The translations under genes and the position numbers were made by a program. Below the pieces are notes generated by a model that was not told the origin of the DNA, ran no database searches, and worked only from the letters and a program-made list of their open reading frames with translations. Shown one piece after another: positions 42,490 to 50,939 of a stretch of DNA of 64,000 nucleotides. Position 1 is the first letter of the stretch, and every line of letters begins with the position of its first letter. This stretch comes from Rhodococcus tukisamuensis NBRC 100609. GTDB taxonomy: Bacteria; Actinomycetota; Actinomycetes; Mycobacteriales; Mycobacteriaceae. The DNA lies in the NCBI RefSeq assembly GCF_001894985.1, contig NZ_BCXG01000024.1:18129-82128 (forward strand). Direction: 5' to 3'.

Positions 42490-43815
42490 ATGCGCTGCAC
42501 CGTATTCGGAACCGGCTACCTCGGAGCGACTCACGCCGCGTGCATGGCCGAACTCGGGCACGAGGTGCTCGGCGTCGACATCGACCCGGGCAAGGTTGCC
42601 AAGCTCTCGTCCGGCGAGGTGCCGTTCTACGAACCCGGCCTGGCCGACGTGCTCCGGCGCAACCTCGACGCCGGTCGCCTGCAGTTCACCACCTCGTACG
42701 CCGACGCGGCCGCCTTCGCGGACCTGCACTTCCTCGGCGTGGGCACCCCGCAGAAGAAGGGCGAGTACGGCGCCGACCTGCGGCACGTGCACTCGGTGGT
42801 CGACACCCTGGCCCCGCTGCTGGACCGCCCGGCGGTGATCGTCGGCAAGTCGACCGTCCCCGTCGGCACGGCCGCCGAACTCGGTTCCCGCGCAAGGCTA
42901 CTCGCGCCCGCGTCGGACGCCGTCGAGGTCGCGTGGAACCCCGAGTTCCTGCGCGAGGGATTCGCCGTCGAGGACACGCTGCGCCCGGACCGCCTGGTGC
43001 TCGGCGTCGACCACGCCCGCCCCGGCCGCGCCGAGGCGCTGATCCGTGAGCTGTACGTCAGCCTCATCGACGACGGGGCCGTCCCGTTCCTGCTCACCGA
43101 CCTGCCGACCGCGGAACTGGTCAAGGTGTCCGCGAATGCCTTTCTGGCAACAAAGATCTCGTTCATCAATGCCATCTCGGAGGTGTGTGAGGCCACCGGC
43201 GCCGACGTCACCGCGCTGGCTGATGCGCTCGGCTACGACGCCCGCATCGGACGCCGCTTCCTCAACGCCGGACTGGGCTTCGGCGGCGGCTGCCTGCCCA
43301 AGGACATCCGCGCCTTCATGGCCCGCGCCGGCGAACTGGGCGCCAACCAGGCGCTGACCTTCCTGCGTGAGGTGGACAGCATCAACATGCGCCGCCGCAC
43401 CAAGATGGTGGAGCTGGCCACCCGCGCCGTCGGCGGATCGCTGCTCGGGTCCAACATCGCCGTCCTCGGCGCGGCCTTCAAGCCCGAGTCCGACGACGTC
43501 CGTGACTCGCCGGCCCTCAACGTCGCGGGGATGCTGCAACTGCACGGCGCGGTGGTGAGCGTGTACGACCCCAAGGCCCTGGACAACTCGCGTCGGCTGT
43601 TCCCGACCCTGAACTACGCGACCTCCGTGGCCGAGGCCTGCGAGAACGCCGACGCGGTGCTGCTCGCCACCGAATGGGAGGAGTTCGTCTCCCTGCGGCC
43701 GTCGGACCTGGACCCGGTGGTGCGGGGCCGGTCGATCGTGGACGGCCGCAACTGCCTCGACGCGGACGAGTGGTCGGCGGCGGGCTGGGTCTACCGCGGG
43801 CTGGGCCGGGGCTGA
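42490..43815 (+). CDS. udg: UDP-glucose 6-dehydrogenase
   Basis: The enzyme oxidises UDP-glucose to UDP-glucuronate with two NAD molecules, for cell-envelope polysaccharides. The 441-residue product has the Rossmann start CTVFGTGYLGATHAACMAEL, the central segment VKVSANAFLATKISFINAIS, the catalytic cysteine in GFGGGCLPKDIRAF and the C-terminal domain AAFKPESDDVRDSPALNV. The ATG at 42490 starts exactly at the nucleotide-binding strand. The gene follows dcd as in M. tuberculosis (Rv0321-Rv0322). Confidence 0.93.
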   Translation: MRCTVFGTGYLGATHAACMAELGHEVLGVDIDPGKVAKLSSGEVPFYEPGLADVLRRNLDAGRLQFTTSYADAAAFADLHFLGVGTPQKKGEYGADLRHVHSVVDTLAPLLDRPAVIVGKSTVPVGTAAELGSRARLLAPASDAVEVAWNPEFLREGFAVEDTLRPDRLVLGVDHARPGRAEALIRELYVSLIDDGAVPFLLTDLPTAELVKVSANAFLATKISFINAISEVCEATGADVTALADALGYDARIGRRFLNAGLGFGGGCLPKDIRAFMARAGELGANQALTFLREVDSINMRRRTKMVELATRAVGGSLLGSNIAVLGAAFKPESDDVRDSPALNVAGMLQLHGAVVSVYDPKALDNSRRLFPTLNYATSVAEACENADAVLLATEWEEFVSLRPSDLDPVVRGRSIVDGRNCLDADEWSAAGWVYRGLGRG

Positions 43816-43956
43816 ACCTCCGAAACTGGACATGTGACCGATCCCCGCGGAGTGGGAGCGGCCCCCGGCCGTGACGGACCCCTTGGTTAGACTCGGCGGG
43901 TCCTGCGGGGGTCGTTCGAGCGCGACGCCCCGCACCGGTCGATATAAGGCGGCTCG

Positions 43957-45297
43957 ATGAGCGTGGTTCTGGGCGTATCGGTGGGGGCCAGTGCTGTGCG
44001 CATGGCGCAGCCGACCGGCCTCGACGCGACCACGCCCGCCGCCCGCCCCGGCTTCGAGCGGCAGGCACTGGCGGTCCGAGCCGTCGGCGCCGAGGATCTC
44101 GCCGCGCAGTCCGTCGGGGTGATGCTCGAGCGCGACAACCACTCGGCCACCGCGGTCACCTACGGCAGCACCGAGCAGGCCGCCGCGGTGCACGAGGCGA
44201 TGGCCCGGCAGCGGCTGTACAACTACCGCCTCGTCCCCGAGACCTCCGCCGCCCTGGCGCTGCTCGAGCACACCGGCGTCCTGGGCGGGTTCCGCACCGT
44301 CGTGTTCTACGACCTCGGCAGCTCCGGGGTGACGGTGAGCGTGGTGGACCGCGACACCGGTACGGTGCTCGCCGTCGACCGCAGCACTGCCATCGGCGGC
44401 GACCACTTCGACCGGCTGATCCTCGACCAGCAGGTGCGCGCCGGCAAAGTCGCCGCGCCCGCCGACGCGCGGGCCGTCGCCGAGCTGACCGGCCGTTGCC
44501 GCGCCGCCAAGGAACAGCTCTCGACGAGCGACGCCGCGTGCCTGCCCGGCGACGGCGGCCTGCTGCTGCTCTCCCGCGAGACCTTCGAGTCCCTCATCGT
44601 CGTCCCCGTCGAGGGGTCGGCCCGGTTGGCCCGGCAGGTCATCACGGAGTCCGGTCGCCGGCCCGACTCGGTGGTGCTGCTCGGCGGCGGCGCCCACATC
44701 CCACTGGTCCGTCACGTGCTCGGCGCCTGGCTGGGCCTGCCGACCCTGGTGCCCGCAGAACCGGAGATGGTGGCGGCCCAGGGCGCGGCCCTGATGGCGA
44801 CGCCGGTGGCCAGGCCGGCCCCCGCCGCGGTCTCCGGGGACCCCTCCCCAGCAGACGACACGGGGTGGCTGCCGACCGAGCCGGTGGCGCGGCCGACCAG
44901 CCACCGCGAGCGCGGGGTCCCGCGGCGTCAGCTCGTCATCGCCGGTACGGCTGCCGGGGCGTTGGCGTTGATCGCCGTCGCCGGCCTGGCGCTCGGCACC
45001 TCGGGCGGCGCCGCCGAACAGCCCGCCGGGGCCGGGGCCTCCGACGCGTTGCCGTCGACCACCGTCGTCACCCCGTCGCCGACACCCTCCCCGACGCCCT
45101 CGCCGACGCCGGCACCGACGACGGCGCCGCCGGAGACCGTCGCCCCCACGACCGAGACGCCCACGCCCACGCCTCCTCCTCCGCCGCCGCCCGGACCGCC
45201 GCCCGGACCGCCGCCGCTGGTGATCCCGATGCCGGGAGGCCTGCCGCCGATCGAGATCCATCCGCCGCCGCCGTTGCAGTTGCCCCGGCTGGGCTGA
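43957..45297 (+). CDS. Hsp70-like ATPase-fold membrane protein with proline-rich tail
   Basis: The 446-residue product has an actin/Hsp70-type ATPase fold without the substrate-binding domain: VVFYDLGSSGVTVSVVDRDT (phosphate 2 loop), STAIGGDHFDRLI and VVLLGGGAHIPLVRHVL (adenosine loop). A membrane helix follows (LVIAGTAAGALALIAVAGLA), then about 95 residues of Pro/Thr repeats (TPSPTPSPTPSPTPAPTT and polyproline). The N-terminal phosphate 1 loop is weak. Such proteins occur in mycolic-acid bacteria; the tail would be outside the cell and may span the wall. Confidence 0.75.
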   Translation: MSVVLGVSVGASAVRMAQPTGLDATTPAARPGFERQALAVRAVGAEDLAAQSVGVMLERDNHSATAVTYGSTEQAAAVHEAMARQRLYNYRLVPETSAALALLEHTGVLGGFRTVVFYDLGSSGVTVSVVDRDTGTVLAVDRSTAIGGDHFDRLILDQQVRAGKVAAPADARAVAELTGRCRAAKEQLSTSDAACLPGDGGLLLLSRETFESLIVVPVEGSARLARQVITESGRRPDSVVLLGGGAHIPLVRHVLGAWLGLPTLVPAEPEMVAAQGAALMATPVARPAPAAVSGDPSPADDTGWLPTEPVARPTSHRERGVPRRQLVIAGTAAGALALIAVAGLALGTSGGAAEQPAGAGASDALPSTTVVTPSPTPSPTPSPTPAPTTAPPETVAPTTETPTPTPPPPPPPGPPPGPPPLVIPMPGGLPPIEIHPPPPLQLPRLG

Positions 45298-45301
45298 CCG
45301 C

Positions 45302-46276
45302 TCAGCCCATGGGCGTGAGAACCACCTTTCCGGTGGCGGCTCGCCGCTCGATCTTGTCGTGGGCGAGCCCGGCCTGCTCGAGCGGCAGCACCGAGTCGAT
45401 CAGGGGCGTGACTGTCCTCGCCGCGGCCCGCGCGAGGATGTCCGCCCTGGCGTCGGCCACCCGTCGGAGCCAGGCGGGCCCACCGCACCCGGTGAGGGTG
45501 AGGCCGCGCGACATCAGGTCCTGTGCGGCGACGGCCGCGGGCCGTCCGCTGAGCATTCCGTACGACAGCATCCGGCCGGCCGAGGGCGTGAGCGCGTCGA
45601 GCAGGTCCCTCGCGGACTCGCCGCCGATCGACTCGAATACGACGTCGATCGTGGTCCCGCCGAGGGACTCGCGCAGCCCGCTCTGCCACCCGGCCGCCGA
45701 GTGGTCGAACACGTCGTCGGCGCCGAAAGTCCTTGCCCGCGCACGCTTCACGTCGGATCCTGCCGTGGCGAGCACGCGTCCGGCGCCGAACTCGCCGGCC
45801 AGTTGGGTGAGGTAGGCGCCCACCCCGGTTCCGGCCGCCTCGACCAGGACCACCTCGGTGCCGCGCAGTGCGGCGGTCTCGAGCAGTGTCAGCGCGACCG
45901 CGCCGGGCGCCGCAACGGCGACCGCGTCGAGCGTCGACAACCCGTCCGGTATCGCGATCGCGGACCTCGTGTCGACCGCCACCTGTTCGGCGTATGCGCC
46001 GGTGCCGTTGGTCGTCGCGACGACGCGGGAGCCGATCAGGTTCCGGTCCACGTCGGCTCCGGCGGCGATGACGGTGCCCGCGGCCTCGAAACCGAAGACG
46101 GCGGGAGTCGCGGTCGGCATCGGGAAGGTGCCCGCACGAAGTTGTGTCTCGGCGTACTGCACCCCGATCGCCTCCGCCCGGATCAGCAGTTCCCCGGCGG
46201 CGGGAATCGGGGTGGGGACCTCGCGCAGTACGAGGACGTCGGGGCCGCCCGCCGACGTCATTACTATTGCCCTCAT
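45302..46276 (-). CDS. Zinc-independent quinone oxidoreductase (MDR family)
   Basis: The 324-residue product follows the NADPH:quinone reductase pattern: IVMTSAGGPDVLVLREVPTP at the start, FGFEAAGTVIAAGADVDRNL, the nucleotide-binding segment VLVEAAGTGVGAYLTQLAGE and a C-terminus with GLAHDKIERRAATGKVVLTP. No zinc-binding cysteines are present. It is transcribed away from a TetR gene, with two operator-like palindromes between, so it is probably induced by a small electrophile or quinone. Confidence 0.85.
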   Translation of the reverse strand: MRAIVMTSAGGPDVLVLREVPTPIPAAGELLIRAEAIGVQYAETQLRAGTFPMPTATPAVFGFEAAGTVIAAGADVDRNLIGSRVVATTNGTGAYAEQVAVDTRSAIAIPDGLSTLDAVAVAAPGAVALTLLETAALRGTEVVLVEAAGTGVGAYLTQLAGEFGAGRVLATAGSDVKRARARTFGADDVFDHSAAGWQSGLRESLGGTTIDVVFESIGGESARDLLDALTPSAGRMLSYGMLSGRPAAVAAQDLMSRGLTLTGCGGPAWLRRVADARADILARAAARTVTPLIDSVLPLEQAGLAHDKIERRAATGKVVLTPMG

Positions 46277-46287
46277 TGACCCTCCAT

Positions 46288-46308
46288 AAGTTGACCGTCG
46301 GTCTACTT
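46288..46308. promoter_or_regulatory. TetR operator candidate 1
   Basis: AAGTTGACCG-T-CGGTCTACTT is an inverted repeat with one mismatch, located just upstream of the oxidoreductase start. Confidence 0.6.
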
Positions 46309-46325
46309 GGTGTCCGTTCGTGACG

Positions 46326-46346
46326 ATATGGACCGGCGGTCAACTT
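46326..46346. promoter_or_regulatory. TetR operator candidate 2
   Basis: ATATGGACCG-G-CGGTCAACTT shares the GACCGNCGGTC core with site 1. The two sites, centred 38 bp apart, cover both divergent promoters. Confidence 0.6.
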
Positions 46347-46365
46347 GTCAATGGGAGGTGCAGCG

Positions 46366-46941
46366 GTGGGTGACGAACCGAAGCGGGAGCGCAGCGACGC
46401 GGCCCGCAACCGGCGCGCGATTCTCGGGGCCGCCGACGCCCTGCTCGCCGAGTTCGGCGCCGACAACGTCTCGATCGAGCAGATCGCCGCGGCGGCGGGC
46501 GTCGGCAAGGGCACGATCTTCCACCGGTTCGGGAACCGCGCGGGGCTGATGCGGGCCCTGCTTCTCGAGCGCGCGCACACCCTGCGTGACGACGTCGTCG
46601 GCGGTGCCCCACCGCTCGGCCCAGGGGCGCCGGCCGGTGAGCGACTGCTCGCGTACTTCGACGCGATGTTTCGCCTGGTGGTGGACAACGTCGAGTTGAT
46701 GATCGCCTACGACAACGCCACCACCGATCCGCACGCCGAGGCGATTCACGCCTTCTGGTACGGCCACATCGCCGGTCTGCTCGCCGAGGTCCGTCCCGAC
46801 GTCGACGCCGAGGTGCTCGCACGCATCCTGCTCAGCACGCTGAACGGCGACCTCGTCCTCCACCACATCCGAACCGGTCAGACCGAGCGCCTCGCGGCGT
46901 CCGTGCACGACCTCGTCGAATCGGTGGTCCGGCCGGTGTGA
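46366..46941 (+). CDS. TetR-family transcriptional regulator
   Basis: The 191-residue product has the TetR DNA-binding domain at its N-terminus (RRAILGAADALLAEFGADNV, then AAAGVGKGTIFHRFGNRAGL) and a helical ligand domain. The GTG at 46366 follows GGGAGG; an ATG at 46351 is also in frame. It is divergent from the quinone oxidoreductase gene, with two palindromes between them, and probably represses both. Confidence 0.9.
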   Translation: MGDEPKRERSDAARNRRAILGAADALLAEFGADNVSIEQIAAAAGVGKGTIFHRFGNRAGLMRALLLERAHTLRDDVVGGAPPLGPGAPAGERLLAYFDAMFRLVVDNVELMIAYDNATTDPHAEAIHAFWYGHIAGLLAEVRPDVDAEVLARILLSTLNGDLVLHHIRTGQTERLAASVHDLVESVVRPV

Positions 46942-46951
46942 GCGGGCCGGG

Positions 46952-48244
46952 TCAGCGGGCGTGCCGGCCGCCGCGCGGCCGGGCGTCCGCCGCCGCGCCG
47001 GGCGCGACCGCCGTCCCCGATCCCATCGGTCGGGCCAGCATCACCGCGATGCCGGTGGTCAACGGCACGGACAGGGCCAGCGCGATGCCGCCGACCGCGG
47101 ACCGCACGATCTCGATGGCCACGGCATCGCCGGTGAGCACGTCGCCGATCGACCGTCCGGCGACGCTGAAGAGCAGCAGCAGCGGCAGCGCACCGCCCGC
47201 GTACGCCAGCACCAGCGTGTAGACGGTGCTGGCGATGTGGTCGCGTCCCACCCGCATCGCCGCGCCGAAGATCTCCCGCCGGTTCGCGTCCTGGTCCAGG
47301 TGCGCCAACTCGAACGCCGACGACGCCTGCGTGATGGTGACGTCGTTGAGCACGCCGAGCGAGCCGATGATGAACCCGGCCAGCAGCAGCCCGGTGATGC
47401 TCACGTGCTGGATGTAGGTCTGCACGTTGGTGTTCTGTTCCTCCGACAGCCCGGTCAGGTGCGTCATCTCGATCGCCACCCAGGACAGCACGGCGGCCAA
47501 CGCCATCGACGCCAGCGTGCCGAGCAGGGCGGAACTGGTCCGCAGGCTGACGCCGTGCGCCAGGTACAGCACCGCGTAGAGGATGACGGAGCCGCCGACC
47601 AGCGCCACCGGGATCGCGGGTTTGCCGTCGAGCAGCGCCGGCAGCATGAACCCGACCAGCACCCCGAACGCGACGAACAGTCCCAGCAGCGCGCGCAGCC
47701 CCCGCCAGCGGGCCACCACGACGATCACCAGCACGAAGGCGGCGACGATCAGCAGCAGCGGCAGGCCGCGGGCGTAGTCCTCGAACGAGTAGATGGTGGT
47801 GCCGGACGGGTCGCTCTGCAGGACCAGTCGGATGTTGTCGCCGACCCGAAGGTCCGGCTGACCGGCACCCGGCGCGATCTCGAGCAGGGTGTGGGTGCCC
47901 CTGTCCGGGCCGGACCGGATGTCGACCATGCTGCGCTGGCACTGGTACGAGCTCTCCGGCGCGGCCAGCGGGGGACCGGTGAACGCGCGACCGGCGGACG
48001 GGCTGCCGCAGGGGCCGAGGTCCTGCGAGGCTACGAGCCCGGCCTCGGTCACGACGGCGCCGCCGCCGGCGGTCTGGAACGGCAGCGGGATCTCGACACT
48101 GTGCTTGCTCGGCCACAGCCAGGCGGCGCCGATGAGCACCGCGATGCCGATCACGGTCAGCAGTCCGACCACCACGCGGGCGGCGACGGGGCCGACGGGG
48201 ACGGGGCCGGTGTGTCCGTGTCCGTGACCGTGACCGTGGCTCAT
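46952..48244 (-). CDS. YibE/F-family membrane protein
   Basis: The 430-residue product has a His/Gly N-terminus (MSHGHGHGHGHTG), one membrane helix, an extracytoplasmic domain with two cysteines of its own and, after RGLPLLLIVAAFVLVIVVVA, about seven further helices. The YibE/F signature is seen in HVSITGLLLAGFIIGSLGVL and NDVTITQASSAFELAH. The family is widespread but its substrate is unknown; the His-rich start may bind metal. Confidence 0.85.
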   Translation of the reverse strand: MSHGHGHGHGHTGPVPVGPVAARVVVGLLTVIGIAVLIGAAWLWPSKHSVEIPLPFQTAGGGAVVTEAGLVASQDLGPCGSPSAGRAFTGPPLAAPESSYQCQRSMVDIRSGPDRGTHTLLEIAPGAGQPDLRVGDNIRLVLQSDPSGTTIYSFEDYARGLPLLLIVAAFVLVIVVVARWRGLRALLGLFVAFGVLVGFMLPALLDGKPAIPVALVGGSVILYAVLYLAHGVSLRTSSALLGTLASMALAAVLSWVAIEMTHLTGLSEEQNTNVQTYIQHVSITGLLLAGFIIGSLGVLNDVTITQASSAFELAHLDQDANRREIFGAAMRVGRDHIASTVYTLVLAYAGGALPLLLLFSVAGRSIGDVLTGDAVAIEIVRSAVGGIALALSVPLTTGIAVMLARPMGSGTAVAPGAAADARPRGGRHAR

Positions 48245-48323
48245 CGGGCCTGATTCCGCATGCGGGTCAGGGTACCGAGGCCGACTGCGGGTGCCGTGTC
48301 GGGCGTGGTGCGGTGCCGCGGCT

Positions 48324-48647
48324 TCAGGCGGCGGGCAGGCCCATCCGCTCTCGCGCCCAGGACGGGACCAGCGTCAGGTAGTCGGGGTTCTTCTGGACGA
48401 ACCGGTGCACGAACGGGCAGAAGGGGAGCACCCCGAGCTGGTGGTCGCGGGTGTCGTCGAGGGCGCCCCGGATCAACACCTTCGCCAGCCCCTGGCCCTC
48501 GTAGCGGGGGAAGATCTCGGTGTGCACGAAGGCGCGGTTGGCGTCGGCAGGCTTGTAGTCCGTGTGCCCGGCGAGCTCGTCGTCGACGTAGACCTCGTAC
48601 CGGGTGTGGTCCGCGTTGTGTTCGACCCGGGTCGCTGGCTCACTCAT
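48324..48647 (-). CDS. Short GNAT-type N-acetyltransferase
   Basis: The 107-residue product belongs to the small GCN5-related group (YjdJ-like): YEVYVDDELAGHTDYKPADA, HTEIFPRYEGQGLAKVLIRG with the acetyl-CoA loop, and PFCPFVHRFVQKNPDYLTLV near the end. It lacks the N-terminal part of classical acetyltransferases. The substrate is unknown. Confidence 0.88.
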   Translation of the reverse strand: MSEPATRVEHNADHTRYEVYVDDELAGHTDYKPADANRAFVHTEIFPRYEGQGLAKVLIRGALDDTRDHQLGVLPFCPFVHRFVQKNPDYLTLVPSWARERMGLPAA

Positions 48648-48747
48648 GGAGAACTCCGTCGGCTGGACGCTGCGGGGAAGATGTGGGGGACTGGCGTCAA
48701 ACCCCGGCAGCGGTGGCGGGGCACAGGGGGGTGTTCCCCGCCACCGA

Positions 48748-48782
48748 CCCGAATACCCACAGGGGGGGGAGGGGTATTCGGG
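48748..48782 (-). terminator. Hairpin between the BluB-type and acetyltransferase genes
   Basis: CCCGAATACCC (48748-48758) and GGGTATTCGGG (48772-48782) form a perfect 11-bp stem with a G-rich loop, about 160 bases after the stop codon of the upstream leftward gene. Confidence 0.6.
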
Positions 48783-48943
48783 CTTGCTGGACACCGGAGT
48801 GTCGAGAGGAATGTACCTCGCCGGGCGCCGGTTGTCGCGGTTGGGGCGAAAATAGTCATGAATTCAGAAATCGCACCCCACGGAGGGGGCGAGACGGGCC
48901 CGCCGGGTCACGAGCGATCGTGCAGCTACCCGGCTGTACGGCG

Positions 48944-49573
48944 TCAGAAACTCTCGCGGTGGACGGCCTCGTCGAGCGGGCGGCCCTCACGCCACCCGAA
49001 CCGCACCAGGTCCGGGGTCTGCTGGAACTCCGAGACCGGCCCGACGCACAGCCACGCGATCGGCCGGACCGGGGAGGGCACGTTCATCAACTCGGTGAGG
49101 TACTCCTCCTCGTAGAAGGACACCCAGCCGACGCCGATGCCCTCCGCGACCGCGGCCAGCCAGATGTTCTGGATCGCCAGCACCGCGGAGAACACGCCGG
49201 TGTCGTCGACGGTCCGGCGGCCCAGCACGTGGGTGCCGCCGCGGCTCGGGTCGTAGGTGACCACGATGCCGGTGCCGCTCTCGGTGATGCCCTCGACCTT
49301 GATCGGGTCGAAGGTCGCGCGCCGGTCCTCGGGCAGCGAGTCCGCGAAGTCGCGTCGGCACCCGGCGACGTGCTCGGCGAAGGTGGACAGCGTCTCGGGC
49401 TTCTGCACCACCACGAAGTCCCACGGCTGGGTGTTGCCGACACTCGGCGCGGCGTGCCCGGCCTCGAGGATCCGGGTGAGCTGCTCCTCGGAGATCCGCT
49501 CACCGGTGAACTCGGCGCGGACGTCGCGCCGCAGCCGGATCGCGTCGTAGACGGACATCGGTTCGCTGGTCAT
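48944..49573 (-). CDS. bluB: BluB-like nitroreductase (5,6-dimethylbenzimidazole synthase)
   Basis: BluB cleaves reduced flavin mononucleotide to make the lower ligand of cobalamin. The 209-residue product matches the family: YDAIRLRRDVRAEFTGERIS, ILEAGHAAPSVGNTQPWDFV, an inserted segment (DRRATFDPIKVEGI) and VGWVSFYEEEYLTELMNVPS. A more general nitroreductase role cannot be excluded. No other cobalamin gene lies nearby. Confidence 0.8.
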   Translation of the reverse strand: MTSEPMSVYDAIRLRRDVRAEFTGERISEEQLTRILEAGHAAPSVGNTQPWDFVVVQKPETLSTFAEHVAGCRRDFADSLPEDRRATFDPIKVEGITESGTGIVVTYDPSRGGTHVLGRRTVDDTGVFSAVLAIQNIWLAAVAEGIGVGWVSFYEEEYLTELMNVPSPVRPIAWLCVGPVSEFQQTPDLVRFGWREGRPLDEAVHRESF

Positions 49574-49583
49574 CGTCGGATCC

Positions 49584-50840
49584 CTACTGGCTGTAGCTGG
49601 AGAGGAAGTTGCCGAACCGCTCGATCGCGACCGCCAGGTCCCGGGCCCACGGCAGCGTCACGATCCGCAGGTGGTCGTGGTCCGGCCAGTTGAAGCCGGT
49701 GCCCTGGACCACCAGGATCTTCTCCTGCAGCAGCAGGTCCTGGACCAGCTTCTCGTCGTCGTGGATCTCGTAGACGTTCGGGTCGAGCCGGGGGAAGGCG
49801 TACAGCGCGCCCCGCGGCTTCACGCAGGAGACACCCGGGATCATGTTCAGCCGCTCCCAGGCGACGTCGCGCTGTTCGAGCAGGCGTCCGCCGGGCAGGA
49901 TCAGGTCCTCGATGCTCTGGTACCCGCCGAGCGCCACCTGGATGGCGTGCTGCGCGGGCACGTTCGGGCACAACCGCATCGAGGCGAGCAGGTCGATGCC
50001 CTCGAGGAAGCTGGCCGCGTGGTCCTTGGGGCCGGTGATGGCCAGCCAGCCGGAGCGGTAGCCGGCGACGCGGTAGGCCTTGGACAGGCCGTTGAACGTC
50101 AGGCACAGCAGGTCCGGGGCGAGGGTGGCCAGCGAGATGTGCTTGGCGTCGTCGTAGAGGATCTTGTCGTAGATCTCGTCGGCGAGCAGCAGCAACTGGT
50201 GCTTGCGGGCCAGTGCGACGATCTGGCTGAGCACCTCCGCGGTGTACACGGCGCCGGTCGGGTTGTTCGGGTTGATCACCACGATCGCCTTGGTGCGCGG
50301 GGTGATCTTCGACTCGATGTCCGCGACGTCGGGGTTCCAGCCGTCGTTCTCGTCGCACAGGTAGTGCACCGGGGTGCCGCCGGCCAGGCTCGTGGTGGCG
50401 GTCCACAGCGGGTAGTCGGGCGCCGGGATCAGCACCTCGTCGCCGTTGTCGAGCAGCGCCTGCATGGTCATGGTGATCAGCTCGGAGACCCCGTTGCCGA
50501 GGTACACGTCGTCGACGTCGAGATCCGGGAAACCGGGCACCAGCTCGTAGCGGGTGACGATGGCGCGGCGCGCGGACAGGATGCCCTTCGACTCGGAGTA
50601 GCCCTGTGCGGTGGGCAGCGCGGCGATCATGTCGCGCATGATCACGTCCGGCGCCTCGAACCCGAACGGCGCCGGGTTGCCGATGTTCAGCTTGAGGATG
50701 CGGTGGCCCTCGGCCTCGAGCCGGGCGGCGTGCTTATGTACCGGTCCACGGATCTCGTACAGCACGTTCTGCAGCTTTGCGGACTGCGTCAATTCGCGCG
50801 GGACGATGTGCTGGTGGTGGGTGGGCTCCGATTCGGTCAC
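49584..50840 (-). CDS. aspC: Pyridoxal-phosphate aminotransferase (AspC/AlaT type)
   Basis: The 418-residue class I aminotransferase has IGNPAPFGFEAP, YSESKGILSARRAI, NPNNPTGAVYTAE, LLADEIYDKILYD and the active-site lysine in NGLSKAYRVAGYRSGW. It corresponds to Rv0337c of M. tuberculosis, which lies next to the same Fe-S protein in that genome. Transfer between alanine, glutamate and related keto acids is likely. The GTG at 50840 is the start just before TESEPTHHQ. Confidence 0.9.
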   Translation of the reverse strand: MTESEPTHHQHIVPRELTQSAKLQNVLYEIRGPVHKHAARLEAEGHRILKLNIGNPAPFGFEAPDVIMRDMIAALPTAQGYSESKGILSARRAIVTRYELVPGFPDLDVDDVYLGNGVSELITMTMQALLDNGDEVLIPAPDYPLWTATTSLAGGTPVHYLCDENDGWNPDVADIESKITPRTKAIVVINPNNPTGAVYTAEVLSQIVALARKHQLLLLADEIYDKILYDDAKHISLATLAPDLLCLTFNGLSKAYRVAGYRSGWLAITGPKDHAASFLEGIDLLASMRLCPNVPAQHAIQVALGGYQSIEDLILPGGRLLEQRDVAWERLNMIPGVSCVKPRGALYAFPRLDPNVYEIHDDEKLVQDLLLQEKILVVQGTGFNWPDHDHLRIVTLPWARDLAVAIERFGNFLSSYSQ

Positions 50841-50939
50841 CCGTCCATGGTGCCACCTCGCCGCAATCGCATTTCTGGAGGTCGGAAGTTGCCGCGGCAC
50901 ACGCGGCCGGTTCGCGGCGTGCTGGCTATGTTGGTGCCC

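Noticed and set aside
42898..45261. A 787-codon minus-strand frame opposite udg and the Hsp70-like gene
   Set aside because: It is an Arg/Gly-rich shadow of two real genes on the plus strand.
48650..48943. Region upstream of the acetyltransferase and downstream of the BluB-type gene as a cobalamin riboswitch
   Set aside because: No B12-box-like sequence is visible and the region lies downstream, not upstream, of the BluB-type gene.
49671..50939. A long plus-strand extension upstream of the S9 peptidase start
   Set aside because: It is the shadow of the aminotransferase gene; the peptidase family starts at MPQRAPYGSW (50940).
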